Assembly (NCBI RefSeq): GCF_003384725.1
Contig: NZ_QNVV01000005.1
Location: forward strand, 62,001 to 126,000
Direction: 5' to 3'
DNA from: Chryseobacterium pennipullorum
Lineage (GTDB): Bacteria > Bacteroidota > Bacteroidia > Flavobacteriales > Weeksellaceae
Length of the DNA: 64,000 nucleotides
Part shown: positions 27,089 through 34,905 of the stretch, piece by piece
How positions within the stretch are numbered: position 1 is the first letter of the stretch
Layout of the letters: each line of letters starts with the position of its first letter
Translations under genes and position numbers: made by a program
Notes under the pieces: generated by a model
The model's database searches: none
What the model was told of the DNA's origin: nothing
Seen by the model: only the letters and a program-made list of their open reading frames with translations

Positions 27089-28336
27089 ATGAAAAGTTTA
27101 AAGGATTTTATCAGGGCTTTTTTTGCCAATAAAGGACAGCATGTTTTTCTTTCCCTGCTGATTGCGAAAGTATGTGCTTTTTCCGGCTCCCTGGTTATGA
27201 TCAGGATTTTACCCGAGAGAGAATTCGGAATTTTGAGCATTGTAGCATCTGTTTTTGCCATTTTTGCACCGTTCAGTGGTCTGGGAAGCGCTCAAAGTCT
27301 GATCCGGTTCGGATCCTTAAGCAATTCTGAAGAGGATAAAAGAGAATTGTCAGCTTACCTTTTCAAAAAAGGATTTGTTAACCATCTGATGATTTGCCTG
27401 ATCTTTTTCTTCCTGTCATTTTTCTATGTCTCGCACTATTACTACATCTTTTATATCTTTCTTTTCTTTACCATCAGACTTGTTGGTGTATATTTTCTGA
27501 GCCATGTGCAGTCTGAGCGTCGCATCTACTTGAAAAACAAGGAATTTGCGATGGTGAATAATGTTGTTAATATCTCCGGGCTTGTGATGATGATTGTCTT
27601 TTCCTATTTCTGGGGACTTTATGGATACCTGGTTGCCAATGCCGTTGCACCTTTTCTATCGTTGTATTGGTATCAAAAGCCAATATTGAAGGTGAAGAAT
27701 TACAGATTACGGTTTACTAAAAAAGAGATCTGGAGTTTTGCCCTGCATGCCTCCGTTACCGCATTGCTTTCTGATGCTTTTTTTTCGGCAGATATTTTAC
27801 TGCTAAACTATTTCAGGAATGAAACCGCGGTAGCCAATTACAAGGTGGCCATGCTTATTCCTGCCAATATCACCTTCCTTGCCCTTTCATTTATGCAGAG
27901 CGATTATCCTGTTTTGGCTAAAAATTACTGGGACAGGACTTTTTTAAAGAATTATATCATCAACTACTATAAGATCTTTATTCCGATTACTATTGTAATA
28001 TTCACAGTGGGCAGTTTTCTCAGCAAAATCATTATACAGCTTTTTTTTGGAGAGCAGTATGTAGACAATGCCATTACTTTCGTTCTTCTGCTTGGAGTAT
28101 TCTGTGGAAGTATGCTCCTGAGGAATTTGTACGGGAATATGCTTTCGGCAGTCGGCCTGATGAAAAGAAATACTTTTTTCTCCAGTCTTTCATTACTTCT
28201 TTTAACCGGCTTTTCGTATTTCCTGGTTCCCAGATATGATATTGTGGGAATGGCTGTTGCATTGGGAATTACCTTGACAATTATCGGATTTTTAATGATG
28301 TTTTCATTTTTCGCTTATCTTAGAAGGCTGAAATAA
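27089..28336 (+). CDS. Polysaccharide flippase (Wzx/MATE-like)
   Basis: 415-residue inner-membrane protein of about twelve helices of the MOP superfamily. It starts with an amphipathic MKSLKDFIRAFFANKGQHVF and a first helix containing SGSLVMIRILPEREFG, typical of polysaccharide biosynthesis translocases. It would flip lipid-linked oligosaccharides to the periplasm. It begins 16 bases after the glycosyltransferase. Substrate unknown; no polymerase is recognised beside it unless the protein at 24270 plays that part. Confidence 0.9.
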   Translation: MKSLKDFIRAFFANKGQHVFLSLLIAKVCAFSGSLVMIRILPEREFGILSIVASVFAIFAPFSGLGSAQSLIRFGSLSNSEEDKRELSAYLFKKGFVNHLMICLIFFFLSFFYVSHYYYIFYIFLFFTIRLVGVYFLSHVQSERRIYLKNKEFAMVNNVVNISGLVMMIVFSYFWGLYGYLVANAVAPFLSLYWYQKPILKVKNYRLRFTKKEIWSFALHASVTALLSDAFFSADILLLNYFRNETAVANYKVAMLIPANITFLALSFMQSDYPVLAKNYWDRTFLKNYIINYYKIFIPITIVIFTVGSFLSKIIIQLFFGEQYVDNAITFVLLLGVFCGSMLLRNLYGNMLSAVGLMKRNTFFSSLSLLLLTGFSYFLVPRYDIVGMAVALGITLTIIGFLMMFSFFAYLRRLK

Positions 28337-28338
28337 AG

Positions 28339-28346
28339 TATATTTG
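28339..28346 (+). promoter_or_regulatory. -7 box abutting the lipoprotein start
   Basis: TATATTTG lies only 4 bases before the ATG at 28351, so transcription from it would start at about the start codon and give a leaderless message. No good -33 box is seen. Confidence 0.4.
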
Positions 28347-28350
28347 CGTT

Positions 28351-28872
28351 ATGAAAAGCATTCTTTTTGGACTATTGGCTGTTATCTGCACACTTTTAAG
28401 CTGTAAAAGTGATGAGGAGTCTTTGCAGAGAATTGATCAGATCATGAATATCTATATGAAAAGCGATACCAATCCAGATCTTTTAAACAGCAAAAAAGAA
28501 GGGTCCTACATTTCGTACTCTGTAAATGATGCTTTTGGAACCAGAGATATCTCTCCTGTTACGATACCTCTCAGGATGACTACAGATTCACTCTTTTATA
28601 TGGAGTATATCGCCGGAGCGAAAAGAATAAGATCCGATTCTACAGGTCCTGATAATCCAGGAACCGGAAATTTTTATCATTCGCGGATGCAACTTACCCT
28701 AAGAAAAACAGTCGATTCCCTGGTTCAGGAAACTGAAGGTATACTGGAAATTCAATATAGAAATACCCCTACACTTTTTCAGGTCTCAAAAGTATTGTAT
28801 GATGGGAAAACGGTATTTTCAAAAAATGCTGATGCTCCAAATTCTATCAATACGGTGACTATCGTAAAATAA
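28351..28872 (+). CDS. Hypothetical lipoprotein
   Basis: 173 residues. Signal peptide with lipobox CTLLSCKS (Cys18), then a mature domain with no recognised motif; it contains short beta-like segments and the loop DSTGPDNPGTGNFYHS. Probably attached to an envelope membrane. Follows the flippase by 14 bases and precedes serS. Function not assignable. Confidence 0.78.
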   Translation: MKSILFGLLAVICTLLSCKSDEESLQRIDQIMNIYMKSDTNPDLLNSKKEGSYISYSVNDAFGTRDISPVTIPLRMTTDSLFYMEYIAGAKRIRSDSTGPDNPGTGNFYHSRMQLTLRKTVDSLVQETEGILEIQYRNTPTLFQVSKVLYDGKTVFSKNADAPNSINTVTIVK

Positions 28873-28877
28873 TTTTT

Positions 28878-28885
28878 TAAATTTG
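28878..28885 (+). promoter_or_regulatory. -7 box for serS
   Basis: TAAATTTG matches TAnnTTTG and ends 53 bases before the serS ATG, implying a leader of about 45 nt. The leader contains a small GTTAG/CTAAC inverted repeat. Confidence 0.5.
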
Positions 28886-28938
28886 CATAATTGTTAGTGT
28901 ATTGATGCTAACTTTCTAATATTTAACATCTAAATAAA

Positions 28939-30207
28939 ATGTTACAAGTCAATTTTTTGCGCGACAACAAAGAACGCGTTTTAGAAGGTCTTAAGAAAAG
29001 ACAATTCAAAAATCTTGAGTTGGTGGACGAGGCTATCGCTGCTGACGAAGAAAGGAAAAGAATCCAGTTTGAACTAGATTCCCAGCTTTCCGAGATCAAC
29101 AAAATCTCCAAAGAAATCGGGCTTTTGATGAAAGAAGGAAAGAAAGAAGAGGCGGAATCGGCAAAATCTAAAACAGCACAATACAAGGAGTCGAGTTCTG
29201 AATTGAAAGCTCAGTTAGAGGTAAAAGAAACCGCTTTACTGGATATCTTGTACCAGCTTCCCAATATTCCGAATGGATTGGTGAAAAGCGGAGCTTCTGC
29301 TGATGACAACGAAATTATTTTCCAGTCTCACCCGGTAGAGGGTCTTGGTGAAGGGGCTATTCCGCACTGGGAGCTGGCAAAAAAATACAACCTTATTGAT
29401 TTTGAACTAGGAGTAAAAATTGCCGGTGCCGGTTTTCCTGTGTATTTAGGAAAGGGGGCGAGGCTTCAAAGAGCTTTGGTTCAGTATTTCTTAGATAAAA
29501 ACGTAGATAAAGGATATACGGAAGTAAATCCGCCGCACGTGGTGAATGAAGCTTCCGGTTTTGGTACAGGACAGCTGCCTGATAAGGAAGGGCAGATGTA
29601 TTACATTAATGAAGATAAGTTGTATCTGATCCCTACAGCAGAAGTTCCGGTAACCAATCTTTACCGTGATGTATTGCTTGAGGAAAAAGAGCTTCCTATA
29701 AAAAATACTGCATTCTCTCAGTGTTACAGAAGAGAAGCAGGAAGCTATGGGGCTCATGTAAGAGGATTGAACCGTCTTCACCAGTTTGAAAAAGTAGAGA
29801 TCGTAAGAATTGAAAAACCTGAAAATTCTTATGCTGTTTTGGAAGAGATGGTAGAACATATCAAAGAAATTCTGACAGACCTTGAACTGCCATTCAGAGT
29901 GTTAAGGCTATGTGGTGGTGATACAGGTTTTGCTGCTGCAATGACGTATGACTTTGAAGTGTGGAGCGCTGCTCAGGAAATGTGGCTGGAAGTAAGCTCC
30001 GTATCAAACTTTGAAACGTTCCAGGCTAACCGATTGAAGTGCCGTTATAAAGCGGATGGTAAATCTCAATTGGTTCATACCTTGAACGGATCGGCAATGG
30101 CATTGCCAAGAATCATGGCGGCGCTGCTTGAAAATAACCAAACCGCAGAGGGCATTAAGCTTCCGAAAAAGATAGCAGAATATGCAAGATTTGATATGAT
30201 CAACTAA
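28939..30207 (+). CDS. serS: Serine-tRNA ligase
   Basis: 422-residue class II aminoacyl-tRNA synthetase charging tRNA-Ser (and the selenocysteine tRNA in organisms that have it). The N-terminal 110 residues form the long antiparallel coiled-coil arm that grips the tRNA extra arm. Motif 2 is CYRREAGSYGAHVRGL with FEKVEI, and motif 3 is GSAMALPRIMAALLEN. The length is normal. It is the last gene of the plus-strand series and is followed by a strong terminator. Confidence 0.98.
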   Translation: MLQVNFLRDNKERVLEGLKKRQFKNLELVDEAIAADEERKRIQFELDSQLSEINKISKEIGLLMKEGKKEEAESAKSKTAQYKESSSELKAQLEVKETALLDILYQLPNIPNGLVKSGASADDNEIIFQSHPVEGLGEGAIPHWELAKKYNLIDFELGVKIAGAGFPVYLGKGARLQRALVQYFLDKNVDKGYTEVNPPHVVNEASGFGTGQLPDKEGQMYYINEDKLYLIPTAEVPVTNLYRDVLLEEKELPIKNTAFSQCYRREAGSYGAHVRGLNRLHQFEKVEIVRIEKPENSYAVLEEMVEHIKEILTDLELPFRVLRLCGGDTGFAAAMTYDFEVWSAAQEMWLEVSSVSNFETFQANRLKCRYKADGKSQLVHTLNGSAMALPRIMAALLENNQTAEGIKLPKKIAEYARFDMIN

Positions 30208-30227
30208 AAGATATTGATATAGTATTG

Positions 30228-30260
30228 AAAGCCTCCCGTCAAGCGACGGGAGGCTTTTAT
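30228..30260 (+). terminator. Terminator of serS
   Basis: Perfect 13-bp stem AAAGCCTCCCGTC / GACGGGAGGCTTT with AAGC loop (30228-30257) then T residues. The hairpin is symmetric and could also end the converging minus-strand transcript. Confidence 0.95.
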
Positions 30261-30313
30261 GTATTTAAGGGAGAAATTTCTTAAGAGTAAGCTTCGGAAA
30301 CAGGCTGAGATAT

Positions 30314-31051
30314 TTATTCAGTGGTGATAACAATTTTTTTGTCAGCATTCTTCAACTTTGCTTCCTTGTCATAAAGAGTCTTTAGATCATAATCTATCTT
30401 TACCGAATACTCATCTGTCTGTTTCAGCCAGTCATGTTTTCCTGTAATCGTTCTGATTTTATGATCAAACTTCAGGGTGGTTCCGATCTCTTTGAAAAAC
30501 ATCATCATCATCCCTTCTATCTTTTCTGTTCCTTCTTTTGAGCTTTTAGAGCGAAGAGTTTCCTCTATATTCCTGAGGTTAAAGTTTTCCGTGTCGATGG
30601 TTAATGTTTTGCCGTCCCAGGCATTGTAAATGTTCTGGTCCAGGGGAAGTTTTTCTCTTTTATTATAATTTTTAAGAACTTGATGATCATCTGCCGTGAA
30701 ATGGTCCATTTTAAAAGAAAGGCCGACCAGTTTCCGGTCATCCTGCTTAGATTTCATGAAGATCTTTTTCATGATTCTGACTGTATCCGGATGCTGGGTT
30801 TTTATTTTTCCCTCGCGTTTCTCGAGATCATACAGACTTGTCCAGACCGTTGGGAGTTTGTCAATTTCTCCAAATTCTTTTTGTTTCAAAGAATCGGGGG
30901 TCATTGCCTGCATTTCTGACATGAACTCGCGGGTATCAATATCGGTAACAAAAGTAGAGGAGGAGTCTTTATGATAAGTAATTTCAGAGCTCACACTGCA
31001 GGATTGCAATGTAAACAAACCTATCAGAAATAAGACGATCATTTTCTTCAT
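30314..31051 (-). CDS. Hypothetical lipoprotein at the end of the cbb3 accessory operon
   Basis: 245 residues. The lipobox is LFTLQSCSVS. The mature part is helical and beta mixed with no recognised domain; conserved-looking stretches include REFMSEMQAMTPDSL and TGKHDWLKQTDEYSV. The ATG 31051 was chosen because it gives a standard signal peptide (an ATG at 31063 adds four residues). It follows the SafE-like gene by 17 bases and may be its envelope partner. Confidence 0.75.
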   Translation of the reverse strand: MKKMIVLFLIGLFTLQSCSVSSEITYHKDSSSTFVTDIDTREFMSEMQAMTPDSLKQKEFGEIDKLPTVWTSLYDLEKREGKIKTQHPDTVRIMKKIFMKSKQDDRKLVGLSFKMDHFTADDHQVLKNYNKREKLPLDQNIYNAWDGKTLTIDTENFNLRNIEETLRSKSSKEGTEKIEGMMMMFFKEIGTTLKFDHKIRTITGKHDWLKQTDEYSVKIDYDLKTLYDKEAKLKNADKKIVITTE

Positions 31052-31068
31052 GGCTAATGTCATAAAAA

Positions 31069-31794
31069 TTAGTGGCAGTTTACAGCCCCGTTGGGATCTT
31101 TCGAGATGGTCATAGCTTCAGCCTTTGGAGAAACATAAGGAATTCCCAGCTCAAGACCGCGGAGAATAAATAATCCTCCTAAAATAATCATGATGACCGG
31201 AACGGCTTTTAAAATTTTTGTTCTGAAAGCCTGATTCATGAGGTTTCCGGCTAAAACTACAGCAAACATGAAAGGAAGGGTTCCCAAACCAAATAAAGCC
31301 ATATATAAAGCTCCCTGCCATATTCCGCCAGATGCTAGGCTGGCAGTAAGAGCCATATAAACCATTCCGCAGGGTAAAAACCCGTTCAGGATCCCTGTAC
31401 TGAATCTGGAACGGTAATCTGCTTTCTGCAGCAGTCTTCCCAGGTTTGATTTTACAGAATACAAAAACTTTGAAAGGAAAGGAATTTTTGAAGCAAAATC
31501 TTTTCCTCCAAAAGAAAATACGGCCATAATGATGAGCAGAATACCAGCTGTAATAGTAAGATACTTCTGAAAGCCTGCCATCTCAAATCCCTGGCCTATG
31601 ATTCCCAGAAGAGCTCCAAGCAAAGAATACGTACATATTCTTCCAAACTGGTAGGTCAAATTCTGGAGGTAAAAATTGGCCGCCTGTTTCTTTGTAAGTC
31701 CCATCGATAAAGCAATAGGTCCGCACATTCCGATACAATGAAAACCGGAAGCAAAGCCTAAAGCAATAGCCGATACAAGAAGTCCTATTTCCAT
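31069..31794 (-). CDS. Sulfite exporter TauE/SafE family protein (CcoH-region transporter)
   Basis: 241-residue inner-membrane protein with about six helices. Its opening, ASGFHCIGMCGPIALSMG, has the Cys-containing GMCGP motif of the SafE-like family that travels with cbb3 oxidase clusters and is thought to import copper for CuB. The second helix pair has GFLPCGMVYMAL. It overlaps the FixH stop by 10 bases, so translation is coupled. Copper transport is inferred from context. Confidence 0.85.
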   Translation of the reverse strand: MEIGLLVSAIALGFASGFHCIGMCGPIALSMGLTKKQAANFYLQNLTYQFGRICTYSLLGALLGIIGQGFEMAGFQKYLTITAGILLIIMAVFSFGGKDFASKIPFLSKFLYSVKSNLGRLLQKADYRSRFSTGILNGFLPCGMVYMALTASLASGGIWQGALYMALFGLGTLPFMFAVVLAGNLMNQAFRTKILKAVPVIMIILGGLFILRGLELGIPYVSPKAEAMTISKDPNGAVNCH

Positions 31795-32237
31795 ATCAAG
31801 TCATAATCCATTCTGTAGCTTGTCTTGTCTTTCTCCCAATTGAGCCTTAAGGTATAATTCCCCATCTTCAGTACCTGAGCAGGGATGATGAAAGACTGCG
31901 CAGCATCAAGCTGCACCGATTTTTTAATATCTAAATTCTGGTCGTCGGTTCTGTTTAAAACAAATTTTACCGTAGTATTTGAGTTGTTATAATCTTTTGG
32001 GAAAGTGATTTTAATTCCACTTTTATCCTGACTGTAGACAGGTTTTTCCTGTAGATCATCAGCTCTTTTCTTGGCATCAATTACATCCTGGTATTGTAAT
32101 TCTTCTTCATAATAATTATCCGTTACCATTTCAGAATTCTTTTGCCCGTTCGGGAAAAGAAATAACATAGATAATATAAAAACTATAAAAGCAAATAATG
32201 CAAGTACAACACCGTGTCCCCAGCTAAAGTTCTTCAT
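31785..32237 (-). CDS. FixH family protein (cbb3 oxidase accessory)
   Basis: 150 residues. One N-terminal membrane helix (VVLALFAFIVFILSMLFLF) is followed by a periplasmic domain, the FixH architecture with YYEEELQYQDVIDAKKRA. FixH is needed for assembly of cbb3 oxidase. It lies 9 bases after ccoG and overlaps the next gene. Good context support. Confidence 0.85.
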   Translation of the reverse strand: MKNFSWGHGVVLALFAFIVFILSMLFLFPNGQKNSEMVTDNYYEEELQYQDVIDAKKRADDLQEKPVYSQDKSGIKITFPKDYNNSNTTVKFVLNRTDDQNLDIKKSVQLDAAQSFIIPAQVLKMGNYTLRLNWEKDKTSYRMDYDLIWK

Positions 32238-32246
32238 TCTTTTTAA

Positions 32247-33701
32247 TTAAAATTGTAGTTTAAATGGTCCTTCAAAATACGTTTGGTAGGAGTCTATGAG
32301 ATTACCTTTCATATCGTATACCCCAATGGTGATATTCTGTTTGGAGAGTTTCATTTCGTCTTCCGGGAAGCTGATGTTAATGGTTCCCTTAGAAATCTTA
32401 TCGCGGTCTACCTGAATTTTGCTGGAAGCACTATAGATAATTTCTCCATGGGAGGGTTCAATTACTTTTATGGTAACTATTTTCTTCTCGTTTGTTTTAT
32501 TAAGGAAAGTATAATTGTAGGTGTTGGTAATCTTACCGTCTCTTACAAAGAATGTGCTTCCTGCAGGCTTAATGAATTTAGCTTCCATTTCACCTCTGCT
32601 GTATAGAAGATATCCCAGAAACCCAACCAAAAGGAATAAAAGAACTGAGAAACCTTTCATTCTGCCTGTAAACTTAAATTGAGTTTCTTTTTCAATCTCA
32701 TTTTCGGAAGCATACCGGATCAAACCTTTAGGAAGTCCCACTTTTTCCATCACTTCATCACAGGCATCAATACATGCTGTACAGTTGACGCACTCCAGCT
32801 GCTGACCATCTCTGATATCAATTCCAGTAGGACAAACGACTACACACTGATGGCAATCAATACAGTCTCCTTTACCCGCTGCCTTTCTATCTTCACCTTT
32901 TCTCCATTTCGACCTGTTTTCTCCCCTTTTGAAATCATAGAATACATTGATGGTGTCTTTGTCGATCAAAACGCCCTGAAGTCTTCCATAAGGACAAACC
33001 AGGGTACACACCTGCTCTCTGAACCACGCAAATACGAAATAAAATGCTGCGGTAAGAAGGATCATCACAATAAAATTGGTTGGGTGTGCAAATGGCCCTT
33101 CAGATACAATTCTTAAGACTTCCTCATAGCCCACGATATACATAAACATAAAGTGCGTGATGATCAGTGAAATAATAATATAAACTGACCATTTCAGGAT
33201 CCTTTTCCAGATTTTTTCGGCATTCCACTCCTGTCTGTCCAACTTCATCTGCTTATTTCTGTCTCCTTCAATCAGATATTCTATTTTACGGAAAATCGAT
33301 TCCATAAAAATTGTCTGAGGGCAAATCCACCCGCAGAAAATTCTTCCGAACGCAATCGTAAAAACAATAATAAAGATCAGTGAGACAATAGCACCTAAAG
33401 TAAGGATAAAAAAGTCCTGTGGATAAAAAGGCTGTCCAAAGATGAAAAACTCTCTGTCTATTACATTAAACAATAAGAGCGGGTTGCCATTGATTTTGAT
33501 AAATGGCAGCGAAAAATAAATGATTAATAAAACATAGCTTACAAGATTTCTATAGTTGGTATACTTCCCTTTTGGTTTTCTTGGAAATACCCATTTTCTT
33601 TTTCCGGATTGCTCCATTGTCCCTATAGAATCTCTGTAAGTTTCAGGGTCCAGAACCTGTCCCTGTCCGCCTCGTACTTCTATTTCTTCTATGTCTGACA
33701 T
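32247..33701 (-). CDS. ccoG: Cytochrome c oxidase accessory protein CcoG
   Basis: 484-residue membrane Fe-S protein that reduces or handles copper during cbb3 assembly. There are about four membrane helices in the first half. The CGWICPQ and CTLVCPYGRL segments belong to the FixG core, and a dicluster ferredoxin domain has CIDCHQCVVVCP and CVNCTACIDACD (about 275-310). A periplasmic FixG_C beta domain ends it. It follows ccoP after a hairpin that may separate structural from assembly genes. Confidence 0.95.
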   Translation of the reverse strand: MSDIEEIEVRGGQGQVLDPETYRDSIGTMEQSGKRKWVFPRKPKGKYTNYRNLVSYVLLIIYFSLPFIKINGNPLLLFNVIDREFFIFGQPFYPQDFFILTLGAIVSLIFIIVFTIAFGRIFCGWICPQTIFMESIFRKIEYLIEGDRNKQMKLDRQEWNAEKIWKRILKWSVYIIISLIITHFMFMYIVGYEEVLRIVSEGPFAHPTNFIVMILLTAAFYFVFAWFREQVCTLVCPYGRLQGVLIDKDTINVFYDFKRGENRSKWRKGEDRKAAGKGDCIDCHQCVVVCPTGIDIRDGQQLECVNCTACIDACDEVMEKVGLPKGLIRYASENEIEKETQFKFTGRMKGFSVLLFLLVGFLGYLLYSRGEMEAKFIKPAGSTFFVRDGKITNTYNYTFLNKTNEKKIVTIKVIEPSHGEIIYSASSKIQVDRDKISKGTINISFPEDEMKLSKQNITIGVYDMKGNLIDSYQTYFEGPFKLQF

Positions 33702-33722
33702 GTTGTAATATGTTTAAAAAAG

Positions 33723-33772
33723 AAAAAACATAATTCGTTACTATTTTACTGTAATAACAAATTATGTTTTTT
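33723..33772 (-). terminator. Long hairpin between ccoP and ccoG
   Basis: An inverted repeat of about 18 bp with AAAAAACATAATT-type arms (33723-33741 and 33751-33772) lies in the 94-base gap. On the minus strand it is followed by T-rich sequence, as a terminator or attenuator would be. Partial read-through would give less of ccoG and downstream genes. Confidence 0.7.
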
Positions 33773-33795
33773 TCATATGTTTCTAATTTTTTAAA

Positions 33796-34677
33796 TTATT
33801 CTTTTTCCCAATGTGCCTCGGTTCCCTGAGGAGCTGCTCCTCCCTGAGCCGGAGTCACTGGCGGTTGTTCCTGATTGATGTGATATACATAAGCTGCAAT
33901 CTTTTCAATCTCTGCACCGGAAACTTCCCCATTTTTACCAAATGCTCTCATCGCAGGGTTGGTAGGAGAACCATTCCAGTCCATATGGAATACGTTCTTG
34001 AATAAAGTTTTCTCTGGCATATTGATCCAGTAATTATCTGTCAGGTTCGGTCCGATACCTCCACTACCGTCTTCTTTATGACAAGATGCACAGTTTGTTT
34101 TGAATAACTCTTTACCTTCTGCAATGTTGTCAGCTGAATACTTTGCTGTTTCAATGGTTACAGGAGGCTGCTCACTTTCGTATTTTGCAATACTTGCCAT
34201 CTGCTCTTTATATTCTTTCTCATATTCGCTCAATGGGTGAGCAAAGTCTGTGAAAGCATACGCAGCGATATATACAATACAAAAAGCGGTCCCAAAATAG
34301 AATAAACCTACCCACCATTTTGGCAATTGGTTATCCAACTCCATAATCCCGTCAAAACCGTGGTCGATAAGGATGTCTTTCTCCTCGGTTTCAGATTGCT
34401 TTTTGAATGCTGCAGCATACATTCTTTTTAAGAAAGGAATTTTCTTTTCTGCGATATAAGCTGCTTTTTCTTCCTGAGATAGCTTTTTGAACTTATTGTT
34501 TTCAATCAGATCTCCGATAGCACTGTGGATGTAGGCTAAGATCCCCGCGATCACAACGGTTCCCCAGAAGTAAGGTGAAGCCAGGAACGCATAGCTTTGT
34601 ACAAACAAATAATAAAAAACGATTAAAAGTCCGATTATTATTAAGATGTTTACGACAACAGGTGTTCTTTGTTTCAT
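33796..34677 (-). CDS. ccoP: cbb3-type cytochrome c oxidase, CcoP-like subunit with one haem
   Basis: 293-residue electron-input subunit. Two N-terminal hydrophobic stretches and a third near 127-147 precede a single c-type cytochrome domain with CASCH at about 196-200 and the axial-ligand region around WNGSPTNPAMRAFG. Proteobacterial CcoP has two haem sites (CxxCH twice); only one is visible here. The tail is Pro/Gly-rich. It is last in the structural gene run. Confidence 0.9.
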   Translation of the reverse strand: MKQRTPVVVNILIIIGLLIVFYYLFVQSYAFLASPYFWGTVVIAGILAYIHSAIGDLIENNKFKKLSQEEKAAYIAEKKIPFLKRMYAAAFKKQSETEEKDILIDHGFDGIMELDNQLPKWWVGLFYFGTAFCIVYIAAYAFTDFAHPLSEYEKEYKEQMASIAKYESEQPPVTIETAKYSADNIAEGKELFKTNCASCHKEDGSGGIGPNLTDNYWINMPEKTLFKNVFHMDWNGSPTNPAMRAFGKNGEVSGAEIEKIAAYVYHINQEQPPVTPAQGGAAPQGTEAHWEKE

Positions 34678-34686
34678 AAAAATAGT

Positions 34687-34887
34687 TTAATTTTTTAAAT
34701 TAAAATCGTCATCTTCATCATCCTGCAGAGGAGCCTCTTCTTCTTCTTTGTAATATTTTTTAGGCTTGCTAAAAACATAGATTATCAAAGCTACGAAGAA
34801 CAGCATAAAGAAAATAAGAGCCAGAGTCTGGTAGAAGCCAGCATTTTCCGTATTGGATAATATATCTTTAAAGTTCTGAGGAATCAT
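34687..34887 (-). CDS. ccoQ: cbb3-type oxidase subunit CcoQ
   Basis: 66-residue single-helix protein (LALIFFMLFFVALIIYVFS) with an acidic tail EEEEAPLQDDEDDDFN. Size, single helix and position between CcoNO and CcoP identify it. CcoQ stabilises the oxidase core in the membrane. Confidence 0.85.
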   Translation of the reverse strand: MIPQNFKDILSNTENAGFYQTLALIFFMLFFVALIIYVFSKPKKYYKEEEEAPLQDDEDDDFNLKN

Positions 34888-34905
34888 ATGAACCTTTTAA
34901 TGTTT

